A DNA stretch of 64,000 bases, taken from the NCBI GenBank assembly GCA_021639365.1, contig JAJXHK010000001.1, positions 62,001 through 126,000 on the forward strand. Reading direction: 5' to 3'. Within the stretch, counting starts at the first letter, position 1. Each line of letters opens with the position of its first letter. The stretch is from Collinsella aerofaciens. Lineage in GTDB: Bacteria; Actinomycetota; Coriobacteriia; Coriobacteriales; Coriobacteriaceae. Shown one piece after another: positions 26,414 to 35,427 of the stretch. Under the pieces are notes generated by a model that saw nothing but the letters and a program-made list of their open reading frames with translations, made no database searches and was not told where the DNA came from. The position numbers and the translations under genes are program-made.

Positions 26414-27964
26414 CTAAACCTGCCCGACAGCGCGATATCTCGTCGCCCGAGCGCGCCCCTCTTTAACGAGTGCGCCTTCCTCAAGCAAACCGTTGATAAC
26501 CCGCAGCGTCACGTCGCGCCCAGTTCCCAGAGCGTCCGAAGCATCCTGGCGCGTAAAACCGCGGGGCCGCTCAAGGGCAAAGCGAATCAAGGCGCGAGCG
26601 TATCCACCACGTCGCTCGTCCGAGACATCCTGTAGCATCGCGGACGCCTTGCACGCAACATCAAAGCCAAGCTCCTCCACGAGCTTGGCACGCACCTCGT
26701 GGCCGCAGTCGCCATTCATCGACACGTGCCCCTCTCGCTGCGCTCGCACGGATGCAAACGCCTGCGAAACATCGGGCGGCAGCGCCCCTTCCCGCTCGAG
26801 CTGCTCATAATCGCTGTAATCCCCACGCAAGTTGGGACCGCTATTGCCACGAGGCGTCAAATAGGAATTGCGCACGGCGTTGACGTTGGGCAGCGACAAC
26901 CTAAACATTGCAGGGTAGGCGCAGACCTCGGGTTCCAACCCTTCCGCCTCATAGAGCGCACGGATCCCCTTGAGGCCCGTTCCAAACGCCTCAACCATCC
27001 CCAGACGCAAAAAGAGCAGTTGCAGCTTTGGATTCCGAGCGTCCGAGCCGCCCGCAAGCGCCTCCTCGACGCTGATGTGCTGCGGCCCTCCCGCATTGGT
27101 AAATTCAAGCGCCGTACGGCTCATCTTGATAAGAGACGCCACCGAAGATTCGTAGTCGCGATGGATAAACAGGTTCAGAATTCCCTCTCGAACAGCCTCG
27201 CGGGGATAGTCGTCCTTATCTATGCGATCGAGCCTTCCCGGCACAAAGTACATACGCGTTGCGTTCGATATATTGAGGAACCGTTCGATATCCTCTATCT
27301 GCCTGAAGATCGAGCCCTCGCCATCCTGACGGTCGATAAACTCGGTATACGCATCGTCGTTGAAGAGGCCAGCGCGGACTGCAAAGGGGTTTTGGTCAGA
27401 GACCAGCAGTGCCAAATTGGTGTAAAAGCCCAGCTCATCGATAAGGCCGAGATTCTTTTGAGAGGTTTGGTCAAACGTAATCTCCGCGCGCCTAAAGACC
27501 CGCTCGGCTTCAAAAAACGTCAAGCTCTGTTCATGAGAGCGCGCGGTCTCAAAATAATCGCCATCGGTGCGCTTGATCATCGAGCGGATCTGGGCCATCT
27601 CGATGGGCACGTTGGCAGGACCTAGGCGCCGATATACCCCGGCGGGAACAAATCCCTTCGAGCACAGGCAGTACGGCTTGTGAGGACCCGCTTCAACCTC
27701 GATTTTCACCAACGCCGCGCCATCGATGTCCAATGCGGAGACCGTCGTGATTTCAGAAACGTCGGGATACACGCCATCGGTTATTGCATTAGAGCATTGA
27801 AGCATGGTGGCATCGATATCGTCCACGCCGATGATGCTGCCAAAATCGTCGATTCCGATATACAAGGTACCACCATTCGAATTGGCAAACGCCACCACAG
27901 CTTTGAGCAGCTTAGGGGTAAATGTGCACTTGAACTCCACGGTTTCACTTTCAACAAGCTGCAT
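26414..27964 (-). CDS. Schlafen-like AlbA_2 domain protein with ATPase-like module
   Basis: A 516-residue protein. The N-terminal AlbA_2 (Schlafen-type) domain shows ESETVEFKCTF and VAFANSNGGTLYIGIDDFG. The middle has an HATPase_c_4-like region (REAVREGILNLFIHRDY, LEFTNAGGPQ, FGTGLKGIRALYE), and the C-terminus a winged helix (TRQDASDALGTGRDVTLRVI). Such proteins are annotated as putative transcriptional regulators or RecG-like ATP-binding proteins; some Schlafen-type genes are defence-linked. The start ATG at 27964 follows GGGGGG. A 21-bp direct repeat just upstream suggests self-regulation. Confidence 0.85.
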   Translation of the reverse strand: MQLVESETVEFKCTFTPKLLKAVVAFANSNGGTLYIGIDDFGSIIGVDDIDATMLQCSNAITDGVYPDVSEITTVSALDIDGAALVKIEVEAGPHKPYCLCSKGFVPAGVYRRLGPANVPIEMAQIRSMIKRTDGDYFETARSHEQSLTFFEAERVFRRAEITFDQTSQKNLGLIDELGFYTNLALLVSDQNPFAVRAGLFNDDAYTEFIDRQDGEGSIFRQIEDIERFLNISNATRMYFVPGRLDRIDKDDYPREAVREGILNLFIHRDYESSVASLIKMSRTALEFTNAGGPQHISVEEALAGGSDARNPKLQLLFLRLGMVEAFGTGLKGIRALYEAEGLEPEVCAYPAMFRLSLPNVNAVRNSYLTPRGNSGPNLRGDYSDYEQLEREGALPPDVSQAFASVRAQREGHVSMNGDCGHEVRAKLVEELGFDVACKASAMLQDVSDERRGGYARALIRFALERPRGFTRQDASDALGTGRDVTLRVINGLLEEGALVKEGRARATRYRAVGQV

Positions 27965-27982
27965 GCTACCCCCCTATCATCG

Positions 27983-28015
27983 ACTATCGACGATTCTAGA
28001 CCAACTATCGACGAT
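27983..28015. promoter_or_regulatory. 21-bp period direct repeat upstream of the Schlafen-like gene
   Basis: ACTATCGACGAT at 27983-27994 and 28004-28015, with a half copy at about 27976. The spacing of two helical turns and a position 20-50 bp before the start codon fit an operator. Confidence 0.55.
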
Positions 28016-28077
28016 AAGCAAGGCTCCTAGTACCCTCGCTTAGACCCGAGTGCCCGCGTGCAACGCTGCCCGCCGCA

Positions 28078-28115
28078 CGCAAAAGGGCCCGCCAGCGTGT
28101 GCGCCAGCGGGCCCC
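28078..28115 (-). terminator. Terminator of agmatine deiminase 1
   Basis: On the minus strand GGGCCCGC...GCGGGCCC is followed by TTTTGCG, about 40 bp after the stop. Confidence 0.75.
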
Positions 28116-28154
28116 AGGTCATATCGACACTACCCCGTGTGCCTGCAACCGCCT

Positions 28155-29276
28155 CTACTTGCAGCGCGCCTTGGGCTGCTGCTGGGTGATGCAGTGGATG
28201 TTGCCGCCACCATAGATGACCTCGCGAGTCATGATACCGATGACTTCACGGTCCGGATAAGCAGCCTGGATATCCTTGAGCGCCTGGGCGTCATTGGGAT
28301 CGCCGAACTGCGGTACAAGCACTGCGCCGTTGATGGGCAGGAAGTTGAGGTAGCTCGGCTCGAAAGCGTCCTCGGGGGTACGCGGCAGCACACCCTCGAC
28401 CGGATCGATGGTCGATGCCTCCTCCTCGGTCATATATACCGAGGTCGCAGGCATAATCACCTTGTGGATCTTAAGCTTGCGGCCACGGGCATCCGTCGTC
28501 TCGGAAAGCGTCTTATACGCCTCTTGGCACTCCTTGTAGAACTTATGGTTGGGATCATCGGTCCACATGCAGCAGACCTCACCGGGCGCACTAAAGCATG
28601 CGACGTCGTCCACATGACCGTTCGTTTCGTACGGATCGATACCGTCCTTGATCCAGATAACCTTCTCGATACCGAGATACTCAGAGAGCTTCTCCTCAAT
28701 CTGCTCCTTGGTGTACTGCGGGTTGCGGTCCTCGTTGAGCAGACACATCTCGGTGGTCACGACGGTGCCTTGACCATCACAGTTGAACGAGCCGCCCTCG
28801 AGGATATAATCCTCGGGACGATAGCGGTTAACCTGCTCGAGCTGTGCCACCTGCAGGCCAATGGAAGCGTCCTTGTCCCACGGGAAATACAGGCCGTCAA
28901 TGAAACCGCCGTAAGCATTAAAGTGGAAGTGCGAAAGAGCAACCTCACCATTGTCATTAACGAGGAATGCCGGGCCGGGGTCGCGAATCCAGCTGTCGTT
29001 GTACTCCATGTGGATAACGCGCACGTTTTCAACGCCGTCGAAGATCTCACACACCGCGGGGAAGTCTTCGGTGTTGACGCCCACAGTGATGGGCTGAAAA
29101 CGTGCAATGGTCTTGATGATCTCGGTGAAGACCTTTTGCGCCGGCTTGGCGCCGCAGCGCCACACGTCGGAGCGGTGCGGCCACAAAATCCAGGTGCGCT
29201 CCTGTTCCTCATACTCGCCGGGCATGTAGAATCCGTCCTTCTTAGGCGTGGATTCACTCTCATAGATGGTCTTCAT
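28155..29276 (-). CDS. aguA: Agmatine deiminase 1
   Basis: Hydrolyses agmatine to N-carbamoylputrescine and ammonia. The 373-residue protein has the N-terminal EEQERTWILWPHRSDVW, the guanidinium-binding NDSWIRDPGP, the FNAYGG segment, TNGHVDDVA and the catalytic cysteine in GGGNIHCITQQQP. It is one of two paralogues in the window (the second at 38741-39946). It is divergent from a LuxR-type gene at 29455. No antiporter is directly attached to this copy. Confidence 0.95.
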   Translation of the reverse strand: MKTIYESESTPKKDGFYMPGEYEEQERTWILWPHRSDVWRCGAKPAQKVFTEIIKTIARFQPITVGVNTEDFPAVCEIFDGVENVRVIHMEYNDSWIRDPGPAFLVNDNGEVALSHFHFNAYGGFIDGLYFPWDKDASIGLQVAQLEQVNRYRPEDYILEGGSFNCDGQGTVVTTEMCLLNEDRNPQYTKEQIEEKLSEYLGIEKVIWIKDGIDPYETNGHVDDVACFSAPGEVCCMWTDDPNHKFYKECQEAYKTLSETTDARGRKLKIHKVIMPATSVYMTEEEASTIDPVEGVLPRTPEDAFEPSYLNFLPINGAVLVPQFGDPNDAQALKDIQAAYPDREVIGIMTREVIYGGGNIHCITQQQPKARCK

Positions 29277-29363
29277 TTCAAGCTCCTAAATCTCGGTGCT
29301 TTTGCTTGACGAGACCATGATGCAGCCGTAGCCAGATGTCCTCAATGGTCCCTCGAGCCCCTT

Positions 29364-29392
29364 TCAGCGACCGACGGTATACCATTCGCTGA
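29364..29392. promoter_or_regulatory. Inverted repeat between aguA and the divergent luxR gene
   Basis: TCAGCGA and TCGCTGA, 15 bp apart, in the shared promoter region. A possible operator. Confidence 0.3.
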
Positions 29393-29454
29393 CCTAAAGT
29401 TCTATTCAGGCCGAGAACATGACATACTGGGTTCCACAATGGAAAGGACGCCCT

Positions 29455-30256
29455 ATGCCCCCATGCAATAAACAGCAAACTATTGAGCTGGACAGTACGA
29501 CCTGGACTGCTCTCAACGAGCTCGCGCTTGCAATCCACGCATCACACGGTGTCGATAAGCTGCAAAAGGAGACCCTCGAGGGAAACAGAGCTCGTGCCCC
29601 ATCGGATCGCCATGTTCGACCTGATCGAGGCGGCGGGCAGTGATGCCCCACGTTACGTCCACCCCGCAAGCAGCGGAATGGACGACCGCGTACTGAGCGA
29701 CTACTACAACCGCTACGCCGCGATGGACTATACAACATGGAGCTTTGACTTACATAAGGTCGGCGTCTACCGCGACCTCGACCTCGTCGACGTCGAGCGA
29801 CGCGATGCCACGCCCATCTATCGCAAATGGATGGAACCGCAGGGCGTCTACTTTGGCTGTACGGCCACGCTCGCGCACAACGACAGGCCGCCAGGAAGCA
29901 TCACCCTGTTTCGCGAACGCACAGCCGGAGACTTCACCGACACCGAGCTCGCAATCCTGCTCGAAATCGCTCGGCACGCGAGCCTCGCGCTCGCCAACCT
30001 CTATCCTCGGGGCATTAAACTCACCCAGACAGAAGACACAAACCAGCTGAATGCTTTCATTACAGAACACAATATCCAACCGCGCGAAGCCGAAGTCATG
30101 CGGCTCATGCTCGACGGCAAAACGAACAAACAAATGGCAAACGAGCTATTCATAAGCGAGTCAACCGTCAAGAAGCACGTCAACGCCATCTATCGCAAGC
30201 TCGGCGTCAGCAACCGCCTGGGCCTCATGACTGCCACGCAAAACATCCCGCGATAA
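29455..30256 (+). pseudogene. LuxR-type regulator with an internal frameshift
   Basis: The reading frame starts at ATG 29455 after GGAAAGGA (MPPCNKQQTIELDS) but runs out at 29643. The rest of the protein, from about ELVPHRIAMFDLIEAAGSD (about 29588 on), continues in the +1 frame to 30256. The shift falls at about 29575-29590. The C-terminal LuxR helix-turn-helix is intact (QPREAEVMRLMLDGKTNKQM, ISESTVKKHVNAIYRKL), preceded by a GAF-like sensor region. It may be a true mutation, a sequencing error, or the product may start at the internal ATG 29612. It is divergent from agmatine deiminase 1, its likely target. Confidence 0.7.
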
Positions 30257-30332
30257 AAAGGGCGCCCTCCATACGGAGAACACCCTTTGATTTCGCCATT
30301 TGAATTATTGTCGGCTCTGGCTCAAAGAGTAG

Positions 30333-30367
30333 ACAGGTTTATTTTGGCAGGTTTTATCTGGGCAAAT
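30333..30367 (+). repeat. Dispersed terminator-like repeat, copy d (left end missing)
   Basis: Only the right half is kept (ACAGGTTTATTTTGGCAGG, then TTTTATCTGGG). It lies 76 bp after the LuxR-type gene and leads straight into the 30368-30590 structured element, as copy e does at 44257. Confidence 0.7.
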
Positions 30368-30590
30368 GTCTGCCGCCACGAGGGAGCTGCCTTCCATCGC
30401 GGCGGTCTTCTAGCAGAAAAACCAAGTGAGCAGGCTTTTTGTAGGAGACCAAGCACGCCCCAAAACGCCACAGCTCTGACCTGCGGTTTTATTGAGTATT
30501 TGTCGCGATGTGCTTGGCATATCCAAATAAGTCTACTCACTTGCATCTAAGACGCACCAGATAGGCAAAAACCGCCGCAAAAAGGGGCCG
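30368..30590 (+). ncRNA. Candidate structured RNA/repeat element, copy 1
   Basis: About 220 bp, similar throughout to 44306-44553. Stem CCAAGCAC (30449-30456)/GTGCTTGG (30510-30517), nested in arms that start AAGTGAG and end CTCACTT, with the apical segment AGCTCTGACCTGCGGTTTTAT (30472-30492). The homologous stem in copy 2 is CCGAGCAC/GTGCTCGG, a paired A-T to G-C exchange. Terminal CCGCC hairpins flank it. No coding frame. Its identity as RNA is inference. Confidence 0.45.
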
Positions 30591-30626
30591 GTTCCCTTCG
30601 CGGCTGTTGTTAATACGCCGAGCTTG

Positions 30627-31796
30627 TTATCGTAAAAGCCAATCACGCGCCGAAACCACACTACAGTCTTTCGACTCATACGTTGAGTCCACGCGGGCCA
30701 CAACATAGCGCGCATCTTTTGCAATGTCGATCTCATCGCATACAGTCTGTAGATGGCGGGCGTACTTATCGTGATACGTTCTGGATGATTTTATTTCGAT
30801 AGCCTTGGGACTCCCTGAGTTTGTACAGTCGAGCAAATCGATTTCACGCTTGCTGTCGTCCCTATAGAAATACAGCTCGGGATTCTCGCCCACGTTGAGA
30901 TAGCTCTTCGCCGTTTCGGAAACGATGAGGTTTTCGAAAACGGCCCCCAGATAAGGGCTCTCCAATAGTTGCTCCAGTGATCCGATTTTGAGCAAGTAGC
31001 AGAGCAGCCCCGTGTCGTAAAAATAGAGCTTGGGCGTTTTAGTTAGACGCTTCTTGGCATTTGCATAATAGGGCTGCAGCGAAAACGTCAGGTAGCTCTG
31101 CTCCAGGATGGACAACCAGCTTTTAATGGTCGATACGCTCACGCCCGTATCTCGAGAAAGCGAGGATATATTGATGAGGGCACCGACGCTCTGAGCAATT
31201 ATGGACAGAAACTTATGAAACTCCGCCTTATTGCGCACATCAAGCAAGCCCACAACATCGCGCTCAACATAGGTATCGATATAGCTGGGATAATAAACCG
31301 AGGACGGCATTCCGGCGGAACGCAGGCGAGGGTATCCCCCTTCGAGCGCGAACAAATCCACTTCCAGCTGCCCCTGCTGGCCCCTCTCCGCTTCTCGAAA
31401 CGATAATGGCAGCAATTTCAAGATCCCGACTCGCCCGGCAAGAGACTGCCCGATGCTTTTCATCATCAAAAAGTTTTGCGAGCCTGTAAGGATGTATTGA
31501 CCGGCGTCTCCCCGCTCATCCGAAACAACCTGGATCATTGAAAACAAATCCGGGGCGTATTGCGCCTCATCGATGATGAGTCCGCCCTTTCGGTTGCGGA
31601 TAAAACTCACCGGATCCTCCAAGGCCGCGCGCCTCGTTTGAGGGTCCTCAAGCGTGACGTAGGAATAGTCGGGAAAGGCATGCCGAACCAGCGTAGACTT
31701 ACCACTCTGCCTAGGCCCTGTCAACGACACGACAGGAAACCAGTCTGCCATGCGAATGAGCAACTCATGCAAATCCCTGTTAATGAACTCAGCCAT
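30627..31796 (-). CDS. AAA ATPase with DUF4143 domain
   Basis: A 389-residue protein: N-terminal AAA_14 ATPase with Walker A GPRQSGKST and Walker B LIIDEAQYAPDL, then a DUF4143 region with a restriction-endonuclease-like core (REIDLLD...KAIEIKSSRTY, a D...ExK pattern). Genes of this kind are common in gut anaerobes; their role is unsettled. ATG at 31796 follows AAGGGG. Three 23-bp tandem repeats lie 30-100 bp upstream. A distant paralogue is at 59130-60431. Confidence 0.88.
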   Translation of the reverse strand: MAEFINRDLHELLIRMADWFPVVSLTGPRQSGKSTLVRHAFPDYSYVTLEDPQTRRAALEDPVSFIRNRKGGLIIDEAQYAPDLFSMIQVVSDERGDAGQYILTGSQNFLMMKSIGQSLAGRVGILKLLPLSFREAERGQQGQLEVDLFALEGGYPRLRSAGMPSSVYYPSYIDTYVERDVVGLLDVRNKAEFHKFLSIIAQSVGALINISSLSRDTGVSVSTIKSWLSILEQSYLTFSLQPYYANAKKRLTKTPKLYFYDTGLLCYLLKIGSLEQLLESPYLGAVFENLIVSETAKSYLNVGENPELYFYRDDSKREIDLLDCTNSGSPKAIEIKSSRTYHDKYARHLQTVCDEIDIAKDARYVVARVDSTYESKDCSVVSARDWLLR

Positions 31797-31826
31797 ATCA
31801 ACGCCCCTTATTATTACGCTGTTACC

Positions 31827-31895
31827 ATAATCGGATAGTTTCATTCGCCATAATCTTATAGTAGCGTTTACCACAATCTTATAGTAGCCTAGTTC
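31827..31895. repeat. Three 23-bp tandem repeats upstream of the DUF4143 ATPase
   Basis: Repeats begin at 31827, 31850 and 31873; the core AATCTTATAGTAGC is identical in the last two and altered in the first. They overlap the expected promoter of the leftward ATPase gene, which suggests an operator array. Confidence 0.65.
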
Positions 31896-31942
31896 AAAAG
31901 CATTATTTATAGAGCCGAAATCTCAGACCCTAAATAACAAAA

Positions 31943-31977
31943 GCCACCACAATGGGGGCTGTCCCCATTGTGGTGGC
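31943..31977 (-). terminator. Terminator of the MATE gene
   Basis: GCCACCACAATGGGG and CCCCATTGTGGTGGC form a 15-bp perfect stem; on the minus strand it is followed by TTTTGTTATTT. Confidence 0.9.
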
Positions 31978-32027
31978 TTGCAGGCGAGTTAACTTGTTCG
32001 ACTATCGTACGCCAGCCATGTCCGAGC

Positions 32028-33404
32028 CTAGAGCGTGGCAAGGCGCTTGGACTCGTGCGCGGCGAGCGCAATGGAGATGATGCCGGTAATGGCGTCGGCC
32101 ACCACCAGGGCGATCCACACGCCCTCAACACCCATCATGTTGCCGAGGAGGTACATAAGCGGCACCGAGCAGATCACATAGCGAAGCAGGCCGGTAAACG
32201 TGGCGACACCAACCTTCTCGACCGCCTGGAAATATATCGACATGGTCATGGCAAGATAGCCCAGGGCAACAGCCAGGATGACGGTACGCGTGGCGTTGGC
32301 GGCAACCTCAACGAGCGCAGGATCGCTGCCGGCAAAGAAGGCGCACACCGGCGTGGCGGCAAGCCAGAGCGCGACGGTGACCAGCGCCAGCGTCACAACC
32401 TGGTACTTAAGCGTGCAGGAGAGCGTCTCCTTAAGGCGTGCCCAAGCCTTTGCACCGGCGTTGAAGGCAGCGATGGGCTGCAGGCCATAGGAGAAGCACT
32501 GGGCAACCATCATGGTGATGTAGAGGATGTAGCCGTTGATCACGCCAAAGGCTGCGATGTAGAGCGAGCCCATGTCGCCGCCGAGCGAGCCCAAAAGCGA
32601 GTTGGCAACTGTGTTAAAGATAAAGGTCGCGCCCTGGACCAGGAAGAACGGGAAGCCGATCTTGAGGATCTGGCCGCAGACGGCGAGGTCGAGCTTAAGG
32701 TCGGCCAGGCTAATCTGGAGCTGGGACTTTTTGCCCCCGATGAACCAGAAGATACCGATGGCCCAGATACCGATGGAAAGCCCGTAGTACACGCCGGCGC
32801 CCATAACGCCAAACTTGAGCACAAACGTGGAAAGCGCGAGCCAGCAGATGGCGACGATGGCCGAAACGGTCATGAGGTTGGCCTGAATCTGTACTTTCTC
32901 GTCCACACGCATCACAGCGGTGACCATCTGGCCAATGACCGTGAGCGGCAGCAGCACGGCGAAGGTGCGCACGCCGGCAACGGTATCGGCCATGATGTCG
33001 GGCGTGGCGCCAAAGAATGCGCAGATGGGCTCGGTAAACACGGCCATCACCACAGCAAGCAGCACACTCACAATCGTGGTGAGCCAAAAGCCCTGGCTAA
33101 AAGCCTTGCTTGCGCCCTTAATGTCGCCGGCACCCAAAAGGTTGCCCACCACGGCGGGCACGCCGGTGCCAAACAGGTTGCCAAAGGCCAGGTTGATGTA
33201 CTCGACCGACATGATGATCGAGACGCAGGCCAGGCCGTGGGCACCCAGGCCCCAACCCATCACGAGGCCCTCGAGGACCACCATGATGATCTGGGCGAGC
33301 ATGCCCTGGCCGGTGACGATGGTGTACTTACGCACCAGGCCGGGAATCGGTTGGGAGGCGAGCTCGCGCTCCTCCTCCACGGCAGCGGTTACTTCTTCTG
33401 CCAT
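32028..33404 (-). CDS. MATE family efflux transporter
   Basis: A 458-residue polytopic multidrug/toxic-compound extrusion protein with two six-helix halves (first half TGQGMLAQIIMVVLEGLVMG, second TLALVTVALWLAATPVCAFF). It exchanges H+ or Na+ for organic cations as a family; the substrate here is unknown. ATG at 33404 has AGGGGAG upstream. It is 87 bp downstream of the amidohydrolase gene and on the same strand, so the two are probably co-transcribed. Confidence 0.93.
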   Translation of the reverse strand: MAEEVTAAVEEERELASQPIPGLVRKYTIVTGQGMLAQIIMVVLEGLVMGWGLGAHGLACVSIIMSVEYINLAFGNLFGTGVPAVVGNLLGAGDIKGASKAFSQGFWLTTIVSVLLAVVMAVFTEPICAFFGATPDIMADTVAGVRTFAVLLPLTVIGQMVTAVMRVDEKVQIQANLMTVSAIVAICWLALSTFVLKFGVMGAGVYYGLSIGIWAIGIFWFIGGKKSQLQISLADLKLDLAVCGQILKIGFPFFLVQGATFIFNTVANSLLGSLGGDMGSLYIAAFGVINGYILYITMMVAQCFSYGLQPIAAFNAGAKAWARLKETLSCTLKYQVVTLALVTVALWLAATPVCAFFAGSDPALVEVAANATRTVILAVALGYLAMTMSIYFQAVEKVGVATFTGLLRYVICSVPLMYLLGNMMGVEGVWIALVVADAITGIISIALAAHESKRLATL

Positions 33405-33491
33405 TGTTCTCCCCTTTCCTTGAGAGAGTAGTGCTGAATGGATGTCAGGCGGCTGACAACTGGCGCCAAGCCGCCCGGCCAAGCGATGGCG

Positions 33492-35120
33492 CTATGCCTC
33501 AAAGACCACCTTGCCGGCGATCATCGTGAGGGCTGCGGTAGCCTCGAGCACCTCTGCCGGCTCGCAGGTAAAGAGATTGCGGTCGAGTACGCAGATGTCG
33601 GCTTGCTTGCCGCAGGCGAGTGTGCCGATGCGGTCCTCAGCATGCATAGCGTAGGCAGCGCCGTAGGTGTATGCGCGCAGGGCCTCGGCCATGGTGATTC
33701 GCTCCTCGGGGAACCAACCCTCAGGATTAGATCCATCCTCGAGCATGCGGTAGACCGCTCCATAGACTTCCTCCATAGGCTCAAGCCCCACGACCGGAAA
33801 GTCGGAGCCCAGATGCACGCAGGCACCGCTCGCGAGCAGGCTATGAATTGGCCACGAGAGCGCCGCGCGCTCGGGACCAACGGCGTCGTCCTTTGCCAAG
33901 TCGGCCATATCAAGCAGCATATGCCACGGCTGCATGGCCGGACAGACGCCGAGCTCCGCATAGCGCGGCAAATCCTCAGGTTGAACAGTCTCGTTGTGCT
34001 CCATGGAGTGACGACAGCCCATAAGACCGTAACGCTTCTCACCCTCTTCGAAGCAGTCCAGGATAAAGCGTACGGAACGATCGCCTATGGCATGGATGCG
34101 CGTGTCGACACCCCACTCAAGCGCTTTAAGGATGGCTTTGCGCACACGCTCCGGTTCCTCAGCCGGCTCGCCACAGGTCTCGGGAGCATTAGCATAGGGC
34201 TCGAGCATCCAAGCAGTATGATCGGAACACACGCCGTCAATGAACTGCTTAAAGCCATGCCACTCAACTTGCGTGCCCGGGAAGTCGTATTTCGCCCGAA
34301 TCTCCTCGAGCGTCATGGCCTCGTTCTCAAAAAGGTCTGTGTACATGAACACGCGCAACGGATGTTCGCCCTTGCGGTTGAGTTCCGCGAGGAATTTATA
34401 GGGGTTATCCATGCTCACAAAAGTGGGGTTAACCATGCCGACTGTCGTAATACCGAGAGCGTTGGCACGATGCGCGGTCTTGGCAAAGGAAGCACTAGCC
34501 ACCTCGGGGGCAGGATTGTATACCTCATCCAAGAAAAGGGCTCCCGCGTTGTTCGAGAAGACCCCAGTGGGGTTGCCAGCTTCATCCCTAAGAATCTTGC
34601 CGCCTGATGGGTCTGGCGTTTCAGCAGTAATGCCGATTTTCTCGATTGCGCAGGTGTTGGCACTAAACGTGTGCACGTCAACCTGCTGCAAAAAGACCGG
34701 ACGGTCCGAAATGTACTCATCGATCATTGCTGCCGTAGGCATCTCGGGCACGTCCCACTGGAACTGAATAACCTGATAGCCCACGATCCACTCGTTGTTC
34801 GGGTGGTCTTCGGCAAACGCCTGCACGCGTTCCATACACTGCTCAAAGCTTGTGCAATCGATGAGATTGACGGCGAAATCGGGATCGGACACAAAGGCGC
34901 CCTGGGCATAGTGAGTGTGTGAGTCGATGATGCCAGGCATGACGAGCTTATCGCCATAGTCGCGCACCTCGGTATCGGGCCCGATAAAAGCGTCGAGGTA
35001 CTTTTCCTCGCCGCACGCAACAATCCTGTCACCTGCGACGGCAACGCCGCCCTTGAACGGGGCCAGCCCGTCACCAGTGAACACAGCATTACTTTTGATG
35101 ACTAAATCCGCTTTGTCCAT
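33492..35120 (-). CDS. YtcJ-like metal-dependent amidohydrolase
   Basis: A 542-residue amidohydrolase of the YtcJ/NfdA-like group. Metal-binding HTHYA follows PGIIDS near residue 70; later come GVDTRIHAIGDR and LGSDFPV(V). The C-terminal beta-sandwich resumes with LACGKQADICVLDRNLF. ATG at 35120 has GAGGAGG upstream. It lies between the MATE transporter and a membrane LuxR regulator, all on the minus strand, so the regulator may control uptake or breakdown of its unknown amide or amine substrate. Confidence 0.88.
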   Translation of the reverse strand: MDKADLVIKSNAVFTGDGLAPFKGGVAVAGDRIVACGEEKYLDAFIGPDTEVRDYGDKLVMPGIIDSHTHYAQGAFVSDPDFAVNLIDCTSFEQCMERVQAFAEDHPNNEWIVGYQVIQFQWDVPEMPTAAMIDEYISDRPVFLQQVDVHTFSANTCAIEKIGITAETPDPSGGKILRDEAGNPTGVFSNNAGALFLDEVYNPAPEVASASFAKTAHRANALGITTVGMVNPTFVSMDNPYKFLAELNRKGEHPLRVFMYTDLFENEAMTLEEIRAKYDFPGTQVEWHGFKQFIDGVCSDHTAWMLEPYANAPETCGEPAEEPERVRKAILKALEWGVDTRIHAIGDRSVRFILDCFEEGEKRYGLMGCRHSMEHNETVQPEDLPRYAELGVCPAMQPWHMLLDMADLAKDDAVGPERAALSWPIHSLLASGACVHLGSDFPVVGLEPMEEVYGAVYRMLEDGSNPEGWFPEERITMAEALRAYTYGAAYAMHAEDRIGTLACGKQADICVLDRNLFTCEPAEVLEATAALTMIAGKVVFEA

Positions 35121-35427
35121 ATGAGCCTCCTCAGACGTTACAGGACAATGGATGAGCGCCACGATACGACGCGCCCAATCGGTGAGGGAGCATTTGTCGC
35201 TCCCTACATGACACGTGCCTACGAGCGGTCGGGCGTCTGTCCAGCGCCCTACGCCCCGTGTCAACACCCATTGACGCACCTCCTGCACAAGCTGCCAAGA
35301 TGGAAGCGAGCGAACGGACGGGTTAAGCAGGTTTACACGTCTGAGCAGGTATTTTATTGTCAAAGTTTATTGTCGCTTCATTACGCCAAGTGGTCTGCGA
35401 TACGCTGTCAGCCGAACCACTCCAGCC

